In this document: positions 8,001 to 16,209 of the stretch, one piece after another
How positions within the stretch are numbered: the first letter of the stretch is position 1
How the letters are laid out: each line of letters starts with the position of its first letter
Source: Alloactinosynnema sp. L-07
Lineage (GTDB): Bacteria; Actinomycetota; Actinomycetes; Mycobacteriales; Pseudonocardiaceae
Direction: 5' to 3'
Length of the DNA stretch: 64,000 nt
Assembly (NCBI RefSeq): GCF_900070365.1
Contig: NZ_LN850107.1
Coordinates: 2,604,001-2,668,000, forward strand
The notes under the pieces: model-generated
Database searches by the model: none
Told to the model about the DNA's origin: nothing
Seen by the model: the letters and a program-made list of their open reading frames with translations, nothing else
Translations under genes and position numbers: made by a program

Positions 8001-10815
8001 GTTCGGACTGGCCTGCCGCCGAGGACGAGGGGGATGCGTCCTCGGCGGCCCCCGCGGTCTGCTGAACGGGGATCAGCAGGTGCGCGTCGATGGCGGGCGC
8101 GGCCTCACACGGGCTGGAGAGGAAGGTCATCTCCCCGTCCAGCGCCAGCGGGCGGACGAGCCGGTCGGTGAACAGCGCCGACGCGTCGACCGGGGCACCG
8201 AGCGCGAACGCGGCGGCGATCGCGGTGAACAGCGGGCTCAGCGAGGCGCTGTCGGTGTCCAGGGCGAGCGCAGGCTTGTCGGGGGCGATCTGGGCGAGCA
8301 GCCCGGTGAGCACCCGGCCGGGGCCGACCTCGATGAGCAGGTCGACGTCGCGGGCGGCGCGGGCGGCGGCCTCGGTGAACCGCACCGGCAGCAGCACCTG
8401 CTCCACGAGCAGGGTCCGCAGGTCGGTGTCGGGGTCGAGGACGTCGCCGGTGACCGTGGAGGCGACCTGGCGGGCCAGGCGCTCGAACGGGCGCTCGGCC
8501 AGCCGCGCGGTCATGGCGTCGGCCGCGGGCTTGACCAGCGGCGAGTGGAACGCGTGCGAGACGTTGATGCGGGTCGCGGTGACACCCTCGGCCGAGGCCT
8601 TGGCGCACACCTTCTCCACTTCCTCGGCCGCACCGGAGATGACGGTCTGACCGGGGCTGTTGAACCCGGCGATGACCACGTCGGAGCCCGCCATCAGGCG
8701 CAGCGCGCCCTCCGGCTCGACCGCGAGGCCCGCCATCGCGCCGCCGCCGTGGCTGGCCTGCGCCATGACCTGACCGCGGATCTTGGCCAGCTCCTGCACC
8801 TCGGACCCGCCCATCGCCCCGGCCCAAGCCAGGGCGGTGAGCTCGCCGAGGCTGTGGCCAACGGCGATATCGGCCTCGACGCCCACGGCGTGCAGCACGC
8901 GCAGACCGGCCAGCGAGCCGGTGACGATGCGCGGCTGGGCGACCTCGGTGGCGACCTGGTCGCCCGCCAGGGTCACGGCCTGGAATACCTGGTCGGCCAC
9001 CGGGAACCGGCGGCGGATGGCGCCGACGGCGCCGCGGCCGGAGCCCTGGCCGGGGAACAGGAACGCCAGCTTCGGCGCCACCGTCCGGTTGTCCAGGAAG
9101 ACGCCCTCGACCGGCGAGAACAGCGTGGTCTCCCCCGCGTCGAGCAGGGTGACCAGCTTCTCCAGCTTGCGGGCCGCCTCCTCGGCGTTGCTCGCCAGGA
9201 CCGCCGCGCGCAGCGGACGGCCCGCCAGCTCACCGGCCAGGGTGCCCGCGAGGTCGCCGAGTTCGGCGAAGGAGAGCTTGGTGACCAGCGCGGCCACCCG
9301 CGACAGCTGGTCGCGCAGCTCGGCGGCGTCGGCGGCGTCGAAGAGGAACAGCTCGACGTCCTGACGGCTGGACACCAGGGTGCCGGTGCGCCGGGTCAGC
9401 TCGGTGCGCCGGGTGACGCCCGCTGCTTGCTCCAACGCGATGTGGGTGTTGATGCCGCCGAAGCCCATCGCCGAGACACCCGCGCGCAGCGGGACGTCGG
9501 TCGGGAACAGCTCGGCCGACTGCGGCACGTACATCGGCGCGTTCTCGGCCTCCAGCAGCGGGTGCGGGGCCTTCTGGCCCGTGCCCGGCGGGATGACCTG
9601 GTTGTGCAGCGCCAAGGTGGCCTTGATCAGACCGGCGATGCCCGCGGCGGCCTTGGCGTGGCCGATGTTGCCCTTGATGGTGCCAAGGGCGGCCGGGCGC
9701 GCGGTCGGGTCGGCGAGGCTGCGGGCGGTGGACAGCGCCTCGATCTCGGTGGCGTCGCCGACCGCGGTGCCGGTGCCGTGGCCCTCGAAGTAGGACACGG
9801 TCTCCACGCCGTAGCCCGCGCGGTTGTAGGCGCGGGACAACGCGAGGCGGTGTCCGGCCTCGGCGGGGCGGGTGATGCCGCCCTTGCCGTCGGAGGAGAT
9901 GCCCCAGCCCGAGATGCAGGCGTAGATCTTGCCGCCGCGGGCCACGGCGTCCTCTTCGCGCATGAGCACGACGACGCCGGAGCCCTCGCCCGGCCAGAAG
10001 CCGTTGGAGTCCTTGTCGTAGACCTTCATCTCGCCGGTGGCCAGCGCACCGGTCTTCGCGAAGCCGATCACCTCGAACGGGTCGATCGACAGGTCGACAC
10101 CGCCCGCGATGGCCACGTCCATGTCCCGGTCGACCAGCGCCTTGGCGGCGGTGGCGATGGACAGCAGCGAGGACGAGCAGGCGCCGTCGACGGTGTAGCC
10201 GCCGCCGCCGAGGTCGAAGTGGTTGCAGACCCGGCCCGCGATGGTGTTCGCCAGGCCACCGGCGAGGGTGTCCTCGTCGAACAGCGGGAACGGCGCCTTG
10301 TACTGCGCCTCCAACTCGGCGAGGAAGGCGGTGGTCTCGTCCTCCGACCAGCCCTTGCCCGCCAGGGTGTGCGCCACGGTGCGCCGCACGTAGGGCCAGC
10401 GCACCCGCATGATGTTGGCGCGGGAGAACTCACCGGTCAGGCTGTTGCCGAAGACGACGCCGGTGGCCGCCTTGGGCAGCCCCTCCCCTTCCGGGAAGCC
10501 CGCGTCGGCCAGGGCCTGGGTCGCCACGTCGAGGGCGAGCCAGTGGGTCAGGTCGGTCGACCGGAAGGTGCTTCCGGCGATCTTGTACTTGACCCGGTCG
10601 AACTCGAAGTCCTTGAGCACGGCCGCTTTGCTCGCGTAGAAGCGGTCCGGCGCCTTCGGGTCGGGCGACCAGTAGTCGGCGTGGTTCATCCGCTCGTCCG
10701 GAAGCCGCCGGAACGCGCGGCGGCCGGACAGCACGTTCTCCCAGAGCTCCGCCGGGGAACTCGCATCGGGATAACGAAGGCCGATGCCGACGATCGCGAT
10801 CCGTTCACTGCTCAT
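5017..10815 (-). CDS. pksE: Iterative enediyne polyketide synthase PksE
   Basis: A 1932-aa type I iterative PKS with the diagnostic enediyne order. The KS occupies residues 1-460 (Cys213 in GACSSS, His346 in EGHGTG, His386 in GNIGHAK). The AT spans about 585-900 (GHSLGE, Ser655; FHSP). The unusual ACP at 940-1015 has the Ser pair at 973/974 in LHLSSISVG. The KR lies at 1205-1445 (TGGGKGI, Ser1347, Tyr1360) and the DH at 1475-1740 (His1490 in EDHLLDG, Asp near 1657). The C-terminal phosphopantetheinyl transferase covers about 1750-1932 (Asp1829, WSALESLRKAG). It should make the conjugated polyene precursor of the warhead from malonyl-CoA and self-activate its ACP. I use ATG 10815; the frame extends to 11004 without homology. 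All catalytic residues I looked for are present. Confidence 0.97.
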   Translation of the reverse strand: MSSERIAIVGIGLRYPDASSPAELWENVLSGRRAFRRLPDERMNHADYWSPDPKAPDRFYASKAAVLKDFEFDRVKYKIAGSTFRSTDLTHWLALDVATQALADAGFPEGEGLPKAATGVVFGNSLTGEFSRANIMRVRWPYVRRTVAHTLAGKGWSEDETTAFLAELEAQYKAPFPLFDEDTLAGGLANTIAGRVCNHFDLGGGGYTVDGACSSSLLSIATAAKALVDRDMDVAIAGGVDLSIDPFEVIGFAKTGALATGEMKVYDKDSNGFWPGEGSGVVVLMREEDAVARGGKIYACISGWGISSDGKGGITRPAEAGHRLALSRAYNRAGYGVETVSYFEGHGTGTAVGDATEIEALSTARSLADPTARPAALGTIKGNIGHAKAAAGIAGLIKATLALHNQVIPPGTGQKAPHPLLEAENAPMYVPQSAELFPTDVPLRAGVSAMGFGGINTHIALEQAAGVTRRTELTRRTGTLVSSRQDVELFLFDAADAAELRDQLSRVAALVTKLSFAELGDLAGTLAGELAGRPLRAAVLASNAEEAARKLEKLVTLLDAGETTLFSPVEGVFLDNRTVAPKLAFLFPGQGSGRGAVGAIRRRFPVADQVFQAVTLAGDQVATEVAQPRIVTGSLAGLRVLHAVGVEADIAVGHSLGELTALAWAGAMGGSEVQELAKIRGQVMAQASHGGGAMAGLAVEPEGALRLMAGSDVVIAGFNSPGQTVISGAAEEVEKVCAKASAEGVTATRINVSHAFHSPLVKPAADAMTARLAERPFERLARQVASTVTGDVLDPDTDLRTLLVEQVLLPVRFTEAAARAARDVDLLIEVGPGRVLTGLLAQIAPDKPALALDTDSASLSPLFTAIAAAFALGAPVDASALFTDRLVRPLALDGEMTFLSSPCEAAPAIDAHLLIPVQQTAGAAEDASPSSSAAGQSELSTLELLCKLAAERVELPQESVTAETHPLDDLHLSSISVGQIINEVCRELGRPALSATTNFATVTLGDLAQLIDNLADTAGGGVDPGKDVAGIAAWVRPFQVDYVESYRLPVEVGDGEPGTWQGFAPAGHPLAEPLRKALSEAAIGDGVLLCLPNDGEEHIDLFLAAGQAAVAGKPGSRFVVVQQRLGASGLARTLHLENPGVTTTVVGLADTEPSNADSVADTVTRVVEEVAFTSGFSEVRYGTDGTRTSPVLRALTAPAGPVGPSPLDSTDVLLVTGGGKGITAECALAMAQDSGAKLALLGRADPAKDEELSENLARMEAAGVTFRYERADVTSTSDIAAAVAVFEAELGPVTAFLHGAGRNEPAALSSLSEEDFHKTLAPKIAGLRAVLDAVDQDKIKLLVTFGSIIGRAGLRGEAHYSTANDWMSELTVKFAEDHPGARALALEWSVWSGAGMGEKLGVVEALMRDGITPISTENGIAVLREVLADPNAGPVLVVSGRAAGLPTVEMDEVELPLSRFVDQVIVHYPGVELVSEVELSAGSDPYLEDHLLDGDLLFPAVIGMEAMTQVATALTGPKGAPLLENVEFLRPIAVRPGGSTTIRLAALVRDAETVDVALRSEETGFSADHFRATLKLPRPDLPATRVPDSGLPAVAVDPTTELYGTVLFQGKRFQRVQAYRTAAARHAVAELGTSSTAPWFAAYLPQERLLADPGTRDAVMHAIQCCVPDGILLPQGIEKLHLAQRAAADTEYVVMDARERFQDGDSYTYDVDVRTPDGDLVERWEGLVLRCVRSRNGAGPWVPTMLSAYLERTLEKVLGGKRAVVVEPDGEDADRRAQTELAVSRALGKAANVRHRPDGKPEIDGGQVSSSHAAGLTFAIVGVNRLGCDVESAAERSEQDWVGLIGQDQIALRDLVTTETGEAASVTGTRIWSALESLRKAGYTSQALTLDKVHQDGWVVLSSGDAKIATWVTTVNDRTDPVVFAVLSGEEL

Positions 10816-11147
10816 ACCTTCACCGCCTCTGGACTGAAATGGACCATTGCCTGACCGCGCCCGATGGGTCACAATTTTGAATAAGTCGCGGTTCCAATGG
10901 TCATAATTTATGGCTTCGCGATGCCCAGTTTGCTGGCGGAAAGCAAACATTGTCGTCTCCGTCCGTGCGCGCACCCCGGACGCCCCCGGACACCCACCCC
11001 ACAACCCCCCTATTTCGGACGCTTACTCCGAACGTGCCCTCTTGGCCGCGCCCGCCGATATTCGCCAGTCGCGTCAGTACCATCTGCAGATTCACGGAAC
11101 CGCAATATCGGAGAATATCCCCGTCGCCTTTCCGAAAAGGACAGCAG
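10816..11147. promoter_or_regulatory. 332-bp divergent promoter region of pksE and the plus-strand membrane gene
   Basis: No gene is supported here. Positions 10870-10915 are clearly more AT-rich than the surroundings (AATTTTGAATAAG and TCATAATTTATGG), as expected for a pksE promoter or regulator-binding segment. I could not assign a confident -35/-10 pair on either strand. The frame upstream of pksE is open but has no recognisable start or homology. Confidence 0.45.
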
Positions 11148-12122
11148 ATGAGCAGCAGCGACACCCGGCACGCCCGTGGCCCATCCGTCCCCGCAGCCAC
11201 CGATCCGTCGGCGCTCGGCCCCTTCCCCAGCCGCAAGGGGCTGGTGATCGGCCTGAGCGCGCTCGTCGGATTCCTGCTCACCGTGGCGTGGTCGGCGAAG
11301 TTCGTCGACAGCACGATCGGCGACACCATCGCCAACGGCATGCTCGGCCACGACGCCAAGGCCACCGCGATCAGCGGCGTCGGCGCCGGGATCGCCTTCG
11401 CGTTCGTCACCGGCGTCGCGGGCACCTTCACCGCGTGCAACATCGCCGTGTTCGGTGCCATGGCGCCGGTTCTGGGCACCACCGACACCCGGATGGGCAG
11501 GCTCAAGGCCACCTTGAAGCCGTTGCTGTGGCTGTCGGTCGGCATGACAGCGGTCTCCGCGGGCTACGGCGTGCTCGTCGGCGTCGTCGGCACGAACATG
11601 CCCCAGTTCTCCACCGCCAAGAGCGTCGCGGGCCAGCTGTCGGCCCGCAGTGTTCAGTCGCTGGTGGTGTTCGGGCTGATCGGCCTGATCATGATCTACC
11701 TCGGCCTGGCCGCGGCCGGTGTCGTGCGCGACCCGTTCGCCAAGATCTCGCGGCGCTTCCCCAACGCGCGCATGGTGTTCCTCGGCGCGCTGATCGGCGC
11801 CTTCCTCATCGGCAGGCCCTTCGGCCTGTTCCGGGCGCTGTTCCGCGACGCCGCCGAGAGCGGCAACCCGCTCTACGGCGCCGCCGCGTTCACCCTGCAG
11901 TCGCTGGGCAACATCCTGATCATGGGCGTGCTGCTGGTGCTGATGGCCACCCTGCTGGGCGGGGCGGTGGGCCGCTGGTTCGCCGCCGACCCGCGCCGGG
12001 TCGCGGTCGTCACCGCGTCGGCATTGATCATCGCCGGGGTGTTCACATTCCTCTACTGGGACGTGCGCATGCTGGCGAACCGGGGCATCCTGCCCTGGTA
12101 CCCGCTGGCGCCCTGGGTGTAG
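11148..12122 (+). CDS. Polytopic membrane protein of the enediyne locus, function unknown
   Basis: A 324-aa protein with about seven predicted membrane helices starting near residue 32. The short loop GVAGTFTACNIAVFGAM around residue 95 contains the only cysteine in the N-terminal half and recalls the helix-loop patterns of CcdA/DsbD-like or sulfur-handling transporters; that resemblance is weak. ATG 11148 has AAAGGA 7 nt upstream. It is transcribed divergently from pksE and ends in its own strong terminator, so it is a separate unit from the UnbL-UnbV-UnbU operon. It could serve transport, self-protection or redox chemistry. Confidence 0.7.
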   Translation: MSSSDTRHARGPSVPAATDPSALGPFPSRKGLVIGLSALVGFLLTVAWSAKFVDSTIGDTIANGMLGHDAKATAISGVGAGIAFAFVTGVAGTFTACNIAVFGAMAPVLGTTDTRMGRLKATLKPLLWLSVGMTAVSAGYGVLVGVVGTNMPQFSTAKSVAGQLSARSVQSLVVFGLIGLIMIYLGLAAAGVVRDPFAKISRRFPNARMVFLGALIGAFLIGRPFGLFRALFRDAAESGNPLYGAAAFTLQSLGNILIMGVLLVLMATLLGGAVGRWFAADPRRVAVVTASALIIAGVFTFLYWDVRMLANRGILPWYPLAPWV

Positions 12123-12147
12123 CGCGACCGCAATAACCGAGTAACAA

Positions 12148-12173
12148 CGCCCCGCCGGGACACCGGCGGGGCG
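12148..12173 (+). terminator. Rho-independent terminator
   Basis: A perfect 11-bp GC-rich stem with the tetraloop GACA is followed by TTTCTCC. It lies 25 bp after the stop of the membrane-protein gene and separates it from the DUF1702 operon. Confidence 0.9.
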
Positions 12174-12272
12174 TTTCTCCATTATTTCCCACCTTGGCGC
12201 CGCAGGCAATACGGAAGATGCACCCCGATATCGGACACCAGACCATGGTCCAAGGAAAGCGGGGTGACATCT

Positions 12273-13283
12273 ATGCCGATTCTCGGCACGCTACGAAGAG
12301 TTCTCCTCACGCCCAAACTCACCGAGGTCAGCTTCGCCGTCCGCGGCTTCCCCGGCGCGGACTCCCCCGCCGCCGAGGCGTTGGAGGCGATTCCGCAGGC
12401 GGTGATCAGCGGATTCGAATGGGGCATCGAGGCCAAGACCCTGTGGGAGGTCGAACGCAAGCTGGCCCTGGTGCGCCAGGAGCAGCGCGGGTTCGCCTAC
12501 GAGGGCGCCGCGATGGCCGCCACCGTGCGCGACGCGATGGCCGGTGGTCGGGGGAAGAAGGCCAAGGAGCTGCTCGGCGGCCCCGGCGCCCCGCACATCT
12601 TCCTCACCTACATCGGCATCGGCTTCGCCATGGCGCGGCTGCCCCGGGTGCTGTGGAAGAAGGTCATCCCCGACATCAGCGAGTCGCCGTACCACCCGAC
12701 CATGACCTGGCTCGCGGTGGACGGCTTCGGCTTCGACCGCGCCTACTTCCAGACCAAGCGGTGGGTCGACGAGCAGCGAGTGCCCAAGCCGTACCCGTGG
12801 GAGGGCTCGCCGGAGTACTTCCTGCGCGCATACGACCAAGGCGTGGGCCGGGCGCTGTGGTTCATCAACGGCGCGCGCCCCGAGGCCGTCGCCAAGGCGG
12901 TGAACGGGTTCGCCGAGCACCGCCGCGCCGACCTGTGGAGCGGGGTCGGCCTGGCCGCGACGTTCGCGGGCGGCGGCGACGAGGCTGGGCTGACCTGGCT
13001 GCGTCAGGCCAGCGGCGCCCACTGGTCCGAGCTGGCGCTGGGTGCGGTGTTCGCCGTCAAGGCCCGCACCTACGCCGGGTTCACCCCGCCGCATTCCGAG
13101 CTCGCCGCGCGCGCGATGGCGGGCCTGACGATCGACGAGGCGGTCGAGATCGCCGACAGCACCGCGGCCGACCCGTGGGGCTCGGGCATCGACCCCGCCT
13201 ACGAGCGCTGGCGCGAGCGCATCCGCACCCGGCTCGTGCAGAGCGTTGTCAGCCAACCATCCGCAGAACGAGTCCACCCGTAA
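12273..13283 (+). CDS. DUF1702 protein, UnbL-like enediyne biosynthesis protein (copy 1)
   Basis: A 336-aa DUF1702 family protein, a conserved component of enediyne cassettes without an established reaction. Characteristic stretches are GFAYEGAAMA, YIGIGFAMARLP and a Trp/Tyr-rich middle part (WLAVDGFGFDRAYFQTKRW). It is clearly paralogous to the next gene, with the same motif order throughout. I place the start at ATG 12273 (GGGGTGA 6 nt upstream); GTG 12264 is an equal alternative. It leads a tight five-gene operon with UnbV-, UnbU- and P450-like genes. Confidence 0.88.
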   Translation: MPILGTLRRVLLTPKLTEVSFAVRGFPGADSPAAEALEAIPQAVISGFEWGIEAKTLWEVERKLALVRQEQRGFAYEGAAMAATVRDAMAGGRGKKAKELLGGPGAPHIFLTYIGIGFAMARLPRVLWKKVIPDISESPYHPTMTWLAVDGFGFDRAYFQTKRWVDEQRVPKPYPWEGSPEYFLRAYDQGVGRALWFINGARPEAVAKAVNGFAEHRRADLWSGVGLAATFAGGGDEAGLTWLRQASGAHWSELALGAVFAVKARTYAGFTPPHSELAARAMAGLTIDEAVEIADSTAADPWGSGIDPAYERWRERIRTRLVQSVVSQPSAERVHP

Positions 13284-13297
13284 AGGGGGAGAGTCAG

Positions 13298-14296
13298 TTG
13301 GGCACAGCATGGCGCGCGCTACGGCGCCGGATCCTGACCCCGAGCACGTCGGAGACCTTGCTCGACGTCCGAGGGTTCCACAAGAAGAGCCCCGAGGCCC
13401 AGGAGAACCTGGAGACCGTCGGCCGCAGCTTCCTGGAGGGCTACGCGCACGCCGCGGAGGCCGCCACCGTCAGCGAGGCCGCGGCGCGGATGGACGAGAT
13501 CCCGCCGTACTACCGCGGTTTCGCCTATGAGGGCGCGGGAATGGGGTTCGCGGTCCGCGACGGACTGCCGCTGGGTCCCACGAACCTCACCGACAAGTTC
13601 CTCGCCGGTGAGGGCGACAAGCACGTCTACATGGTCTACGTCGGCATCGGCTGGGCGATGGCCAGGCTGCCGCGCTTCCGCTGGCCCAAGGCGAAGAACC
13701 TGGACCCGCTGCTGAGCTGGCTGGTCCTCGACGGGTACGGCTTCCACCAGGCCTACTTCAAGACCAAGCGCTACATCGACGAGCAGTACGTCGACCCGCG
13801 CTTCCCGTGGCCCGGTGGCGATTACTCCAAGACCACCGAGGCGACCTCGTACGCCAACCGGGCTCTGGACCAGGGGATCGGCCGGGCGATGTGGTTCATC
13901 GGCGGCAGCGACGGCGAACTGGTCGCCAAGATGATCAACAAGTTCCCCGAGCACCGCCGCGAGGACCTCTTCGCGGGCACCGGGCTCGCGGCCACCTACG
14001 CCGGTGGCGCCGACGAGTCCGAGCTGCTGCGCTACCGCGACCTGGTGGGCCAGTACCAGCCGGTGGTGAGCCAGTCCTCGGCGTTCGCGTCGGAGGCCAG
14101 GGTCCGGGCCGGGCTGGTCATCCCGCACACCGAGATCGCGTCCCGAGTGTTCTGCGGACTGTCCCCTCAGGACGCAGCGCAAGTCACCCACGATGCCCGT
14201 CGCGGCCTGCCGGCCGACGGCGAGCTGCCCGCCTATGAGGTCTGGCGCCAGCGCGTCGCAGGCCAATTCGTTTCACTGGGAGGTGTGAGTCGATGA
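13298..14296 (+). CDS. DUF1702 protein, UnbL-like enediyne biosynthesis protein (copy 2)
   Basis: A 332-aa second DUF1702 protein, 14 bp after the first. It shares GFAYEGAGMGF, YVGIGWAMARLPRF and VLDGYGFHQAYFKTKRY with it. The start is a rare TTG at 13298, supported by GGGGGAGA 6 nt upstream and by alignment of the N-terminus (LGTAWRALRR) with LGTLRR of copy 1. No ATG or GTG fits the homology. Its TGA overlaps the next ATG (ATGA). Two diverged copies in tandem suggest a heteromeric complex or separate steps in warhead formation. Confidence 0.88.
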   Translation: MGTAWRALRRRILTPSTSETLLDVRGFHKKSPEAQENLETVGRSFLEGYAHAAEAATVSEAAARMDEIPPYYRGFAYEGAGMGFAVRDGLPLGPTNLTDKFLAGEGDKHVYMVYVGIGWAMARLPRFRWPKAKNLDPLLSWLVLDGYGFHQAYFKTKRYIDEQYVDPRFPWPGGDYSKTTEATSYANRALDQGIGRAMWFIGGSDGELVAKMINKFPEHRREDLFAGTGLAATYAGGADESELLRYRDLVGQYQPVVSQSSAFASEARVRAGLVIPHTEIASRVFCGLSPQDAAQVTHDARRGLPADGELPAYEVWRQRVAGQFVSLGGVSR

Positions 14297-16206
14297 CCGC
14301 CAAACCTGGATGGCTGCACAGGCAGCTTCCTGGGATCATCGCTTTGGTCTTGGTGGTGACCACGTTCATGGTGGCCCGCCTGCCGGAGACCTCGGCGGCC
14401 GAGAAGTCGGTGATGGCCAAGGACTTCAAGTTCAGCCCGATGTCCATCGCCATGCCGAGCGGCTTCAAGCAGCAAGAGGTCCGCAAGGTCAACCAGGACT
14501 ACAAGCACATCGACGCGTGGATCTCGTCGGTCGGCGCGGCCATCGCGATGAACGACGTCGACGCCGACGGTCTGCCCAACGACCTGTGCATCACCGACCC
14601 GCGCATCGACCAGGTCGTGGTGACGCCGGTGCCGGACCGCAACGGCGACCGCTACCCGCCCTTCGCGCTGAACCCCGGCGTGCTGCCGATGAACGGCCAG
14701 ATCGCCCCGATGGGCTGCCTGCCGGGCGACTTCAACGAGGACGGCCGGATCGACCTGCTGGTCTACTACTGGGGCCGCACGCCGATCATCTTCTACACCA
14801 AGCCGGGGGCCAAGAAGCTCGACCCCGACTGCTTCGTCGCGGTGGAGCTGGTGCCCACCTCCACCAGCGGCATCTACGAGGGCCCGCAGTGGAACAGCAA
14901 CGCCGTCACCTATGAGGACTTCGACGGCAACGGCCACGCCGACATCCTGATCACCAACTACTTCAAGCACAGCCCGGTGCTCGACGACCGGGTCGCGGGC
15001 GGCGTCGAGATGAACGACTCGATGTCCGACGCGCGCAACGGCGGTGAGGACTACTTCTTCCTCAACCAGGGCAAGGGCAAGTTCACGATGGTGGACGACG
15101 CGCTGCCGGTGGAGGTCTCCAAGGGCTGGGAGCTGGGCGCGGCCTCGGCCGACATCGACGGCGACGGCCTGCCCGAGCTGCACCTGGCCAACGACTTCGG
15201 CCCCGACCACCTGCTGCACAACAAGTCCACGCCGGGCAAGCTGGCCTTCGAGGAGATCCGGGCCTACGGCTCGCCGGTGGTCCCCAAGTCCAAGCAGATC
15301 GGCAACGACTCGTTCAAGGGCATGGGTGAGGACTTCGCCGACCTCGACGGCGACGGTCTCTACGACCTGTTCGTCTCCAACATCACCACATCGTGGGGCA
15401 TCGAGGAGAGCAACTTCCACTTCCTGACCAAGGCCAAGGACCAGACCGACCTGCGCAACAAGCTCAACGCGGGCGAGGCGCCGTTCGACGACGTCAGCGG
15501 CAAGGTCAACACCGCCTGGTCGGGCTGGGGCTGGGACGTCAAGGCCGGTGACTTCACCAACCAGGGCGTCAACCAGGTCGTGCAGGCCACCGGCTTCGTC
15601 AAGGGCTACGTCAACCGCTGGCCGCAGCTGCAGGAACTGGCCACCGCCAACGACCAGCTGCTCATCGACCCGGTCTTCTGGCCGAACGTGACCCTCGGCG
15701 ACGACGTCGGCGGCGACCACACGATGAAGTTCTTCGTGCGCGGCGCGGACGGCCGCTACGCCGACCTGGCCCCCGAGTTGGGCCTGGCCATCCCGGTGCC
15801 CACCCGCGGTGTCGCCACGGGTGACGCCGACGGCGACGGCAGGCTCGACTTCGCCATGGCCCGGCAGTGGGACCAGCCGGTGTACTACCGCAACGAGGCG
15901 CCCAACGTGGGCAAGGCGATCACCCTGTGCCTGTTCCACGAGGACACCCCCGGCTCCCCGGTCGTGGGCGCGCAGGCCGTCGCCACCCTCCCCGACGGCC
16001 GCAAGGTCATCGGCCGGGTCGACGGCGGCGGCGGGCACTCCGGCAAGCGCAGCAACGACATCCACCTCGGCCTCGGCGACGTGTCCGGGCCGGTCCAGGT
16101 GCACCTGACCTGGCGGGACCGCGCGGGCCAGCGCCAGGAACAGGATCTGCAATTGACCCCGGGCATGCACGCGCTGTTGCTCGGCGCCCAGGCGAAGGAG
16201 AAGTGA
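14293..16206 (+). CDS. unbV: UnbV-like FG-GAP/ASPIC protein of enediyne biosynthesis
   Basis: The 637-aa protein has an N-terminal membrane anchor or signal segment (about residues 14-30). FG-GAP/VCBS calcium-binding-type repeats follow: DVDADGLPND, DFNEDGRIDLL, DFDGNGHADIL, DIDGDGLPELH, DLDGDGLYDLF and DADGDGRLDF. The C-terminal ASPIC/UnbV domain is at about 545-630. It should sit outside the membrane or be membrane-tethered. UnbV-type proteins are conserved in enediyne cassettes, but their biochemical role is not settled. It overlaps the upstream gene by 4 bp and ends 3 bp before the UnbU-like gene. Confidence 0.92.
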   Translation: MTAKPGWLHRQLPGIIALVLVVTTFMVARLPETSAAEKSVMAKDFKFSPMSIAMPSGFKQQEVRKVNQDYKHIDAWISSVGAAIAMNDVDADGLPNDLCITDPRIDQVVVTPVPDRNGDRYPPFALNPGVLPMNGQIAPMGCLPGDFNEDGRIDLLVYYWGRTPIIFYTKPGAKKLDPDCFVAVELVPTSTSGIYEGPQWNSNAVTYEDFDGNGHADILITNYFKHSPVLDDRVAGGVEMNDSMSDARNGGEDYFFLNQGKGKFTMVDDALPVEVSKGWELGAASADIDGDGLPELHLANDFGPDHLLHNKSTPGKLAFEEIRAYGSPVVPKSKQIGNDSFKGMGEDFADLDGDGLYDLFVSNITTSWGIEESNFHFLTKAKDQTDLRNKLNAGEAPFDDVSGKVNTAWSGWGWDVKAGDFTNQGVNQVVQATGFVKGYVNRWPQLQELATANDQLLIDPVFWPNVTLGDDVGGDHTMKFFVRGADGRYADLAPELGLAIPVPTRGVATGDADGDGRLDFAMARQWDQPVYYRNEAPNVGKAITLCLFHEDTPGSPVVGAQAVATLPDGRKVIGRVDGGGGHSGKRSNDIHLGLGDVSGPVQVHLTWRDRAGQRQEQDLQLTPGMHALLLGAQAKEK

Positions 16207-16209
16207 GTC

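Noticed and set aside
5431..10854. A 1807-codon plus-strand open frame antisense to pksE
   Set aside because: It is a shadow of a GC-rich coding strand: repetitive Arg/Gly/Val/Glu/Asp composition, no domain, and the opposite strand encodes an unambiguous PKS.
10816..11004. Extension of PksE to the upstream in-frame codon
   Set aside because: The extra 63 residues show no homology; the KS begins directly after ATG 10815, and this region is AT-richer as a promoter would be.
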